A stretch of DNA of 5,347 nucleotides from assembly GCA_022728415.1 (NCBI GenBank), contig JAIJJM010000183.1:1-5347 (forward strand). The letters are read 5' to 3'. This document shows, piece after piece, positions 1 through 4,870 of the stretch (its first letter is position 1; every line of letters begins with the position of its first letter). A program made the position numbers and the translations under genes. The notes beneath the pieces were generated by a model. It did no database searches. It was not told where the DNA came from and worked only from the letters and a program-made list of their open reading frames with translations. The DNA is from Collinsella sp. (GTDB taxonomy: Bacteria > Actinomycetota > Coriobacteriia > Coriobacteriales > Coriobacteriaceae).

Positions 1-1
1 G

Positions 2-292
2 GCTGATCCGGTTCTTCTCGAGCCGATCATGGCTGTCGAGGTCGAGACCCCCGAGCAGTACATGGGCGACGTTATGGGCAACCTCTCCGGTCGCCGCGGC
101 AAGATCGAGGGCATGGAGGATCGCAAGAACAGCAAGCTCATCCGTGCCAAGGTGCCGCTGGGCGAGATGTTCGGTTACGCTACCGACCTTCGCTCCCAGA
201 CCCAGGGCCGTGCATCCTACACGATGCAGTTCGACTCTTATGAGCCCGCGCCCAAGTCCATCGTGGACGAGGTCATGAGCAAGAACGCCTAA
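2..292 (+). CDS. fusA: Elongation factor G, C-terminal fragment (5' end outside window)
   Basis: This is the last 96 codons of translation elongation factor G, the cytoplasmic GTPase that drives tRNA-mRNA translocation on the ribosome and, with RRF, ribosome recycling. The reading frame is open from base 2 and ends at TAA 290-292. The fragment begins with LLEPIM, the conserved junction of domains IV and V. It continues through domain V with [17 protein letters not shown], the V-domain [14 protein letters not shown] segment and [17 protein letters not shown], which is the usual EF-G C-terminus. The GTPase domain and domains II-IV lie upstream of the window. The gene is followed after 60 nt by rpsJ on the same strand, so the two are probably co-transcribed as part of a str-type operon. 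No truncation or frameshift is visible in what is present. The ATG at 29 is internal (M10 of the fragment) and is not a start. Confidence 0.97.
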   Translation, partial: ADPVLLEPIMAVEVETPEQYMGDVMGNLSGRRGKIEGMEDRKNSKLIRAKVPLGEMFGYATDLRSQTQGRASYTMQFDSYEPAPKSIVDEVMSKNA

Positions 293-317
293 GTTCGAGC
301 TCCCTGTTACGTAATCC

Positions 318-334
318 GCGAGAACATCTCTCGC
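318..334 (+). other. Small perfect hairpin in the fusA-rpsJ spacer
   Basis: GCGAGA (318-323) and TCTCGC (329-334) form a perfect 6-bp inverted repeat around the 5-nt loop ACATC. It lies 7 nt upstream of the rpsJ ribosome binding site. No T-tract follows, so it is not a terminator. It could be an mRNA processing site, a translational control element, or chance. The rest of the 60-nt spacer shows no convincing promoter. Confidence 0.3.
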
Positions 335-341
335 ACTCTTT

Positions 342-346
342 GGAGG
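342..346 (+). promoter_or_regulatory. Shine-Dalgarno sequence fixing the TTG start of rpsJ
   Basis: GGAGG at 342-346 is a strong Shine-Dalgarno sequence six bases upstream of TTG 353-355. No in-frame ATG or GTG lies nearby that would give a normal S10 N-terminus. The site therefore decides the start. Confidence 0.85.
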
Positions 347-352
347 TTTAAG

Positions 353-661
353 TTGGCTACCCAGAAGATCCGCATTCGCCTCAAGGGCTATGATCACGAG
401 GTCGTCGATCAGTCCGCGAAGCTCATCGTCGAGACCGCTCAGAAGACCGGCGCTCGCGTTTCCGGTCCTGTCCCCCTGCCCACCGAGCGCAACCTGTACA
501 CGGTTATCCGCTCGCCGCACGTGAACAAGGACTCCCGTGAGCAGTTCGAGATGCGCACCCACAAGCGCCTCATCGACATCCTCGACCCCACCTCGGGCAC
601 CGTTGATTCGCTCATGCGTCTCGACCTCCCCGCTGGCGTCGACATCGACATCAAGCTCTAA
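353..661 (+). CDS. rpsJ: 30S ribosomal protein S10 (NusE)
   Basis: The gene encodes small-subunit ribosomal protein S10, which sits in the 30S head. In many bacteria S10 also acts as NusE, binding NusB in transcription antitermination. The 102-residue product matches the family length (103 in E. coli). It carries the diagnostic S10 stretches: [17 protein letters not shown] near the N-terminus, the GPVPLPTE loop around residues 38-45, and [13 protein letters not shown] around residues 68-80. The start is TTG at 353, chosen because GGAGG sits six bases upstream and the protein then begins [14 protein letters not shown] as expected. The context is unusual. In many bacteria tuf separates fusA from rpsJ, and rpsJ opens the long S10 operon (rplC, rplD and so on). 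Here fusA is the direct neighbour, and a strong terminator begins 22 nt after the stop. Identity is certain from the conserved protein. Confidence 0.98.
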   Translation: MATQKIRIRLKGYDHEVVDQSAKLIVETAQKTGARVSGPVPLPTERNLYTVIRSPHVNKDSREQFEMRTHKRLIDILDPTSGTVDSLMRLDLPAGVDIDIKL

Positions 662-682
662 GCGATATCGCTCATAGCTTAC

Positions 683-723
683 AGAGCCCCGCTGCCATTA
701 CGGTAGCGGGGCTCTTTTGTTTT
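683..723 (+). terminator. Intrinsic terminator ending the fusA-rpsJ transcript
   Basis: A 14-bp stem (683-696 paired with 702-715, one G-U pair at 694/704) encloses the 5-nt loop ATTAC. It is followed by the T-rich stretch TTTTGTTTT (715-723). The stem is very GC-rich (core AGAGCCCCGCT), the classic shape of a Rho-independent terminator. It starts 22 nt after the rpsJ stop codon. Read from the other strand the stem is equally stable, but only GTAAGC follows it, so it would be a poor terminator for birA. Confidence 0.93.
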
Positions 724-777
724 GCATGATGGCCTTGGGGGACCGGGTAATGCTGTCGAGCGGGTGGCTGTGGCGCT

Positions 778-1554
778 TTATTTACCCATGGGACGCAGCG
801 ATGCCTTCTCAAAATGGAAGGATTGCAAGCCGTCTTCCGTCTCGATGCACGCGCGACCAAAGGCATCGACCGTTTGAAAGATGCCACGCGCCAGCTCGTC
901 ACCGGCAGGGGAACGGGCGATAACGTGCTCCCCAATCCAATTGAGATGAGCGACATAGTCATCGCTGACGGGCGCGAGCGGTCCGGCGTCTTCTTCCATG
1001 GCGTTGAGCAGATCTGCCCACGCGTCCACAGCGTTTACGACGGTGTGATAGACCTCCCTGAGCAGCACATCGACGGCTGGAACGTTCTCGTTGAGGTCCG
1101 AGAGGCCGATTGCCGGCAGGCCGCCATCGGGAACCTCCGAGGGCGCATTGTTCACATTGACGCCAATGCCGCAGACGGCGAAAGGTTTGCCTTCGTTATC
1201 GCGTGCGGCCTCGACAAGAATGCCGCCGAGTTTGCGCCCTCGAGCGACCAAGTCGTTGGGCCATTTGAGGCCGATCTCGTTAGTAAGACCTTGCACCTCG
1301 AGCGTCCCGAGCACCGCTAGGCCGCTGACGGCGGCAAGACCAGAGTACTTGGCGGGATCAACACGTGGACGTAGGACAATCGAGAGCAACAGGTTGCCGG
1401 CGGTTGAGTCCCACTTGTGGCCGCGTCGGCCGCGTCCTGCCGTTTGGGCTCGAGCGGCAAGTCCTGTGCCGTGCGGCGCACCCTGTTTTCCTGCTTCGAG
1501 CAGGTCATCATTGGTCGATCCGGTTACGTCGACTATCGTTAATTGGGCATCCAT
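778..1554 (-). CDS. birA: Biotin-[acetyl-CoA-carboxylase] ligase, monofunctional (no HTH domain)
   Basis: The enzyme activates biotin with ATP to biotinyl-5'-AMP and transfers it to the lysine of biotin carboxyl carrier domains, chiefly AccB of acetyl-CoA carboxylase, in the cytoplasm. The 258-residue product shows the BirA/LplA catalytic core. TGSTND is at 11-16. The adenylate-binding loop GRGRRGHKW is at 40-48, LKWPND is at 96-101 with the conserved lysine K97, GGILVE is at 110-115, and GIGVNVN is at 129-135. A small C-terminal domain (about residues 205-255) follows. The start is ATG 1554-1552, because AAGGAGG (1572-1566) lies 11 nt upstream and the catalytic domain begins at once. A longer reading from 1635 adds 27 residues without recognisable sequence. 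The N-terminal winged-helix domain of E. coli or Bacillus BirA is absent, so this protein should be an enzyme only and not a repressor. It diverges from the fab operon, a fitting partner since its target AccB supplies malonyl-CoA. Confidence 0.96.
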   Translation of the reverse strand: MDAQLTIVDVTGSTNDDLLEAGKQGAPHGTGLAARAQTAGRGRRGHKWDSTAGNLLLSIVLRPRVDPAKYSGLAAVSGLAVLGTLEVQGLTNEIGLKWPNDLVARGRKLGGILVEAARDNEGKPFAVCGIGVNVNNAPSEVPDGGLPAIGLSDLNENVPAVDVLLREVYHTVVNAVDAWADLLNAMEEDAGPLAPVSDDYVAHLNWIGEHVIARSPAGDELARGIFQTVDAFGRACIETEDGLQSFHFEKASLRPMGK

Positions 1555-1565
1555 AGCGGCTGCTA

Positions 1566-1572
1566 CCTCCTT
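1566..1572 (-). promoter_or_regulatory. Ribosome binding site of birA
   Basis: On the minus strand AAGGAGG reads from 1572 to 1566, eleven bases before ATG 1554-1552. It supports the 258-residue start over the upstream in-frame ATG at 1635, which would place this site inside the coding region. Confidence 0.75.
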
Positions 1573-1632
1573 AATGAATAAGTGAATGACGCAATGGTGT
1601 CGAGAGATAGACACAATGTGAAGCCTTTGTCG

Positions 1633-1662
1633 CATTTAGACAATTTAATGTTAACACGTCAA
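1633..1662 (-). promoter_or_regulatory. Candidate birA promoter
   Basis: On the minus strand a -35-like TTGACG (1662-1657, 5 of 6 to consensus) is followed after 18 bp by a -10-like TAAATG (1638-1633, 4 of 6). This would place the transcript start near 1626 and give birA a leader of about 70 nt. The -35 box lies inside the first 18-bp direct repeat, so a protein bound there would be expected to block this promoter. This is prediction by eye. I found no equally good promoter for fabH: TTTAAT at 1644-1649 looks like a -10 box and TAGACA at 1637-1642 like a -35 box, but neither has a good partner at the right distance. Confidence 0.4.
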
Positions 1663-1665
1663 CAA
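1648..1665. repeat. 18-bp direct repeat, copy 1 (candidate operator)
   Basis: ATGTTAACACGTCAACAA recurs at 1696-1713 with two differences. This copy is also partly palindromic: TGTTAAC and GTCAACA face each other across 2 bp, with 6 of 7 arm positions pairing. That is typical of a site for a dimeric regulator. It covers the -35 box of the candidate birA promoter and adjoins possible fabH promoter elements. Confidence 0.6.
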
Positions 1666-1680
1666 AGCGCAGAATGCGCT
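1666..1680. other. Short perfect hairpin between the two direct repeats
   Basis: AGCGCA (1666-1671) and TGCGCT (1675-1680) are perfectly complementary around a 3-nt GAA loop. The element starts directly after repeat copy 1. No T-run follows on the plus strand. It could be a leader hairpin in the fabH mRNA or part of a composite operator, and a chance dyad is not excluded. Confidence 0.3.
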
Positions 1681-1695
1681 ATCCTCTCTTGGTCG

Positions 1696-1713
1696 ATGTA
1701 AACACATCAACAA
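1696..1713. repeat. 18-bp direct repeat, copy 2 (candidate operator)
   Basis: ATGTAAACACATCAACAA matches copy 1 at 16 of 18 positions; the differing bases are at 1700 and 1706. Its first base lies 48 bp after that of copy 1. It ends three bases before the fabH ribosome binding site. It is less palindromic than copy 1, so the conserved unit is better described as ATGTWAACACRTCAACAA. Confidence 0.6.
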
Positions 1714-1716
1714 CTC

Positions 1717-1724
1717 AAAGGAGG
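1717..1724 (+). promoter_or_regulatory. Ribosome binding site of fabH
   Basis: AAAGGAGG at 1717-1724 is a near-perfect Shine-Dalgarno sequence, six bases before ATG 1731. An in-frame GTG sits immediately before that ATG (1728-1730) but would be only three bases from the site. The ATG is the better start. Confidence 0.85.
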
Positions 1725-1730
1725 CTAGTG

Positions 1731-2690
1731 ATGGGTTTCACGATACTGGGAACGGGCTCGGCACTTCCTGAGCACAGCGTTTCCAACGACGAGCTGTCCG
1801 AGTTCCTGGACACCTCGGATGAGTGGATTTTTACCCGCACGGGGATCAAGAGCCGCCATGTGTGCACCACCGAGTCGCTCGACGACCTTGCCGTGGCAGC
1901 GAGCGAGCAAGCGCTCCAGACGTCTGGAATCCATGCGAGCCAGCTGGATCTTATCGTCTGTTCGACGACGACGGGCGATCATCTCGTCCCCGCCGAAGCG
2001 TGCGCCGTTGCTGAGCGTCTGGGTGCCATATGTCCTGCCTTCGACGTTTCGGCGGCTTGTGCCGGTTTCGTATTTGCACTCGATGTCGCCGAGGGCTATA
2101 TCGCCCGCGGTCGCGCCAAGCACGTGCTGGTCGTTGCCGCCGAGCAGATGACGCGGGCGCTCGATTGGACCGACCGTGCCACGTGCGTGCTCTTTGGCGA
2201 TGGCGCGGGTGCTGCGGTCATAGAGGCTGGGGGAGAGAATCCCCTTGCTGTTGAGCTTTCGACGTCGCCTGACGTCGAAACACTGCGCGTCCCCGGATTG
2301 GCAGGCTCCTCGCCGTATAAGACGGCGCAGGACCGCGAAAGCGTGCTTTCTATGAACGGCCGTCGCGTCTTCAAGTTTGGCGTCAGTGCCATCTGCGACA
2401 CGGTCAACAAGCTCTCCTGCGACGCGAGCATCGCGGTCGAGGACATCGACCACTTTGTATTCCATCAGGCTAACGAACGAATCTTGAGCCAGGCGGTCAA
2501 GCGCTTAGGTGTGCCGGACGACCGTGTGGTCCGAACGTTGCGTGAAACCGGCAACATCTCGAGCGCCTGCATTCCGCTTGCTCTCGATCGACTGGCAAAT
2601 ACCGGCGCGCTGCACGCGGGCGACACCATCGCCCTGGTCGGATTTGGCGCCGGCCTGGATGTAGGTGGCTATCTACTTCGCTGGAAGTAG
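1731..2690 (+). CDS. fabH: 3-oxoacyl-ACP synthase III (initiating ketoacyl-ACP synthase)
   Basis: FabH starts type II fatty acid synthesis by condensing an acyl-CoA primer (acetyl- or branched-chain-CoA) with malonyl-ACP to give a 3-ketoacyl-ACP in the cytoplasm. The product is 319 residues, close to the usual 310-330. The thiolase-fold catalytic triad is complete: C110 in SAACAGF, H245 in FHQAN, and N275 in GNISSA. Other family marks are the N-terminal GTGSALPE, the EWIFTRTGIKSRH segment, DWTDRATCVLFGDGAGA (145-161), and the C-terminal GFGAGLDVGGYLLRW. The start is ATG 1731, six bases after a strong ribosome binding site; the upstream in-frame ATG at 1674 would run through the repeat region and adds unrelated residues. 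It is the first gene of the operon and is followed by acpP after 52 nt. Primer preference (straight or branched) cannot be read from the sequence by eye. Confidence 0.97.
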   Translation: MGFTILGTGSALPEHSVSNDELSEFLDTSDEWIFTRTGIKSRHVCTTESLDDLAVAASEQALQTSGIHASQLDLIVCSTTTGDHLVPAEACAVAERLGAICPAFDVSAACAGFVFALDVAEGYIARGRAKHVLVVAAEQMTRALDWTDRATCVLFGDGAGAAVIEAGGENPLAVELSTSPDVETLRVPGLAGSSPYKTAQDRESVLSMNGRRVFKFGVSAICDTVNKLSCDASIAVEDIDHFVFHQANERILSQAVKRLGVPDDRVVRTLRETGNISSACIPLALDRLANTGALHAGDTIALVGFGAGLDVGGYLLRWK

Positions 2691-2742
2691 TTGCACATAG
2701 GAAATGAAAACGCCCCCGGGGCACTAACAAAGGAGAACAACC

Positions 2743-2979
2743 ATGGCAGATCAGAAGACCTTCGAGCGCGTTTGCGACGTTATCCGCGAAACCGCCGGCC
2801 TTGACGATGTCGAGATGAAGCCCGAGTCCACGCTCGAGGAGATTGGCCTCGACAGCCTGGGTACCGTCGAGATCCTCGTTGCCGTCGAGGACGAGTTTGG
2901 CATTGAGCTCGATACCGAGGAGAACCCCAAGACGGTCGGCGAGTTCGTCGATACGGTCGAGGCGGCATTGGAGAAGTAG
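2743..2979 (+). CDS. acpP: Acyl carrier protein
   Basis: ACP carries growing acyl chains as thioesters on a 4'-phosphopantetheine arm and shuttles them between the Fab enzymes. The 78-residue acidic product has the ACP length and the helix II motif GLDSLGTVEI, with S38 as the expected attachment serine. Acidic residues around helices II and III (for example EDEFGIELDTEE, 49-60) form the usual docking face for basic partner enzymes. The residue after DSL is glycine, where many ACPs have aspartate. The start ATG 2743 follows AAAGGAG (2730-2736) at six bases. The gene sits between fabH and fabK, with its stop codon only two bases from the fabK ATG, so translation is probably coupled. Its place in a complete fab operon argues for the primary fatty acid ACP rather than a dedicated polyketide or lipoteichoic acid carrier. 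Confidence 0.96.
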   Translation: MADQKTFERVCDVIRETAGLDDVEMKPESTLEEIGLDSLGTVEILVAVEDEFGIELDTEENPKTVGEFVDTVEAALEK

Positions 2980-2981
2980 TG

Positions 2982-3926
2982 ATGCTCAAGTCTCCTCTCT
3001 GTGATCTGCTCGGCATCGAAAAACCCGTGTTCCAGGGTGGCATGGCCTGGATTGCCGACGCCTCGCTGGCATCGGCCGTGTCCGAGGCGGGCGGCTTGGG
3101 CATTATCGCGGCCATGAATGCCGATGCCAACTGGCTGCGCGATCAGATTCACGAGCTGCGCGCCAAGACGGATGGCCCCTTTGGCGTCAACGTTATGCTC
3201 ATGAGCCCGTTTGTCGACGAGGTCGCACAAGCGGTGATTGATGAGCGGGTGCCCGTTGTGGTGACCGGCGCCGGCAATCCCACCAAGTACATGAAGGCGT
3301 GGAACGAGGCGGGCATCAAGGTCATCCCGGTCGTTGCCTCGGTGGCGCTGGCGCGTCTCGTGGCGCGTCGCGGAGCCACTGCCGTGGTTGCCGAGGGCAC
3401 CGAATCAGGCGGCCATATTGGCGAGACCTCGACGATGGCGCTTGTCCCGCAGGTTGTCGATGCGGTCGATATCCCCGTGGTGGCGGCCGGCGGCATCGCC
3501 GATGGTCGCGGCGTGGCGGCCGCCTTGATGCTCGGTGCCGCCGGCGTCCAGGTGGGTACACGCTTCCTCGTTGCAAACGAATGCACCGTTTCCGAGCAGT
3601 ACAAGGAGCTGGTGCTCAAGGCAGGCGACACGTCGACGCGCGCGACTGGCCGTTCGACGGGACATCCGGTTCGCGCCCTCAAGAGCCCCTTCACCAATGC
3701 CTACGCTAAAAGTGAGGCGGCGGGCGCAAGCCCAGAGGAGCTTGGGGCCATGGGCACGGGCGCACTTCGCAAGGCCGCAAAAGACGGTAATTACGAAGAG
3801 GGTTCGTATTTGTGCGGACAGATTGCCGGCATGGTCAACGAACGCCAGAGCGCACGCGAAATCGTCGACGATTTGGTCGATGGCGCCGAGCATGTCCTGA
3901 AGGGTGCGTCCGCATGGGTAGCGTAG
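2982..3926 (+). CDS. fabK: Enoyl-ACP reductase II (FMN-dependent, FabK type)
   Basis: FabK reduces the trans-2 double bond of enoyl-ACP with NAD(P)H through bound FMN, the last step of each elongation round. It is unrelated in sequence to the FabI reductase and, as a family, insensitive to triclosan. The 314-residue product is a TIM-barrel flavoprotein of the nitronate monooxygenase superfamily. It shows PVFQGGMAWI (15-24), GGLGIIAA (37-44), FGVNVMLMSP (67-76), VTGAGNP (94-100), and EGTESGGHIGE (138-148), which holds the expected catalytic histidine H145. FMN-phosphate-binding VAAGGIADG (167-175) and GVQVGTRFL (188-196) follow. The start is ATG 2982; a GTG at 2979-2981 in the same frame overlaps the acpP stop (TAGTGATG) and is a possible alternative one codon earlier. 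GGAG at 2970-2973 serves either. Its end overlaps fabD by 13 nt. Similarity to 2-nitropropane dioxygenases is general; the fab context makes FabK the firm call. Confidence 0.95.
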   Translation: MLKSPLCDLLGIEKPVFQGGMAWIADASLASAVSEAGGLGIIAAMNADANWLRDQIHELRAKTDGPFGVNVMLMSPFVDEVAQAVIDERVPVVVTGAGNPTKYMKAWNEAGIKVIPVVASVALARLVARRGATAVVAEGTESGGHIGETSTMALVPQVVDAVDIPVVAAGGIADGRGVAAALMLGAAGVQVGTRFLVANECTVSEQYKELVLKAGDTSTRATGRSTGHPVRALKSPFTNAYAKSEAAGASPEELGAMGTGALRKAAKDGNYEEGSYLCGQIAGMVNERQSAREIVDDLVDGAEHVLKGASAWVA

Positions 3927-4840
3927 CGTTTCTGTTTGCCGGTCAGGGTGCCCAGCATCCCGCGATGGGCGTCGACCTCATCGAAGCATCGCCGGCGGCT
4001 GCCGAGGTGTTTGCGATTGCCGATGAGGTGCGCCCGGGGACGAGCAGACAGTGCCGGAGCGCCTTCAAGGAGGAGCTCTCGCAGACCGAGAACACGCAGC
4101 CTTGCGTGTTCGTGCACGACTTGGCTGTCGCCGTCGCCCTGCGCGAGCGCGGCGTGGTGCCTGCCGCCTGTGCGGGATTCTCGCTGGGCGAGGTCGCTGC
4201 ACTCACCTTTGCGGGGGCATTCGATACGCGAGCGGGTTTTGAGCTCGTATGTGAGCGCGCGGCATTGATGGCCGCGGCGGCCGAGCGTCACCCCGGCGGC
4301 ATGCGTGCCGTCATGAAACTCGATGCGGCGCAGGTCGAGGGCTTGGCAAAACAGGCCGGCGAGGACTGCTGGCCGGTCAATTACAACAGCCCCCAGCAGA
4401 CGGTTGTGGCCGGAGCACCCGAAGCGTTGCGGACCCTCGACGTCCTGGTAAAAGAGGCTGGCGGTCGCGCCATGAAGGTCGCGGTGTCGGGTGCATTCCA
4501 TAGCCCCTATATGGCCGAGGCGACCTGTGGCCTTGCTGCATATATCGAGGCCGGTCACGCGCCGTCCCCGTTGCTCATTCCTGTTATGGCAAACATGACG
4601 GCGGCGCCCTATCCGGCGGACCCGCGAGCGGCATCGGATGTCTTGGCCAACCAGGTGAGTCATGCCGTTCGCTGGGCCGACACGCTGCATACTCTGCAGG
4701 ATCAGGGTATCGATACGTTTATTGAGGTCGGCCCCGGCAAAACGCTGTCCGGCTTGGTCAAGCGTACGTTGAGCGACGTCCGCGTGTATTCGTGCGAAAC
4801 GGCCGAGCAGGTCGCAGCTATTGCCGACGAGCTCGCATAG
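3914..4840 (+). CDS. fabD: Malonyl-CoA:ACP transacylase
   Basis: FabD transfers malonate from coenzyme A to ACP, giving the extender unit for FabH and the elongating synthases. The 308-residue product equals the family norm (309 in E. coli). The N-terminal oxyanion loop FAGQGAQ is at 8-14 and TENTQP at 58-63. The nucleophile elbow is GFSLGE (88-93) with S90, ERAALM carries substrate-carboxylate-binding R115, and the catalytic histidine is H196 in GAFHSPYM. C-terminal EVGPGKTLSGLVKR is typical. The elbow has F where the E. coli enzyme has H (GHSLGE); such variation is seen in other bacterial FabDs and need not impair activity. The start ATG 3914 lies inside the end of fabK and follows a weak GAAGGG at 3899-3904. 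A longer in-frame reading from 3812 adds 34 arginine-rich residues that are merely the out-of-frame fabK sequence. The gap to fabG is 30 nt. Confidence 0.97.
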   Translation: MGSVAFLFAGQGAQHPAMGVDLIEASPAAAEVFAIADEVRPGTSRQCRSAFKEELSQTENTQPCVFVHDLAVAVALRERGVVPAACAGFSLGEVAALTFAGAFDTRAGFELVCERAALMAAAAERHPGGMRAVMKLDAAQVEGLAKQAGEDCWPVNYNSPQQTVVAGAPEALRTLDVLVKEAGGRAMKVAVSGAFHSPYMAEATCGLAAYIEAGHAPSPLLIPVMANMTAAPYPADPRAASDVLANQVSHAVRWADTLHTLQDQGIDTFIEVGPGKTLSGLVKRTLSDVRVYSCETAEQVAAIADELA

Positions 4841-4870
4841 CCCACAGGACTGTAACCCGAAAGGAATGAC

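Noticed and set aside
683..723. The rpsJ terminator acting in both directions to end birA as well
   Set aside because: On the minus strand the stem is followed by GTAAGC and no T-run, so only plus-strand termination is supported; it may still act weakly on birA.
1597..1614. GTGTC/GACAC inverted repeat and nearby CACAATGTG dyad in the birA leader
   Set aside because: The 4-5 bp arms are expected by chance in a stretch of this length and show no relation to the 18-bp repeats.
1555..1635. Upstream start extending BirA by 27 residues, possibly a remnant HTH domain
   Set aside because: The segment is too short for a winged helix, shows no helix-turn-helix pattern, and contains the ribosome binding site of the ATG at 1554.
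1648..1713. The repeats as a BirA operator
   Set aside because: Known BirA operators are long inverted repeats with arms about 14-15 bp apart, whereas these are direct repeats 48 bp apart, and the local BirA has no DNA-binding domain.
1674..1730. Upstream in-frame ATG extending FabH by 19 residues
   Set aside because: The added residues are unlike any FabH N-terminus, run through the repeat region, and include the ribosome binding site that serves ATG 1731.
2712..2722. CCCCGGGG-centred palindrome in the fabH-acpP spacer as a terminator or operator
   Set aside because: It has no loop and no following T-tract, is very short, and lies inside an evident operon.
3812..3913. Upstream start extending FabD by 34 residues
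   Set aside because: The residues are an arginine-rich out-of-frame reading of the fabK 3' end; FabD homology begins at ATG 3914.
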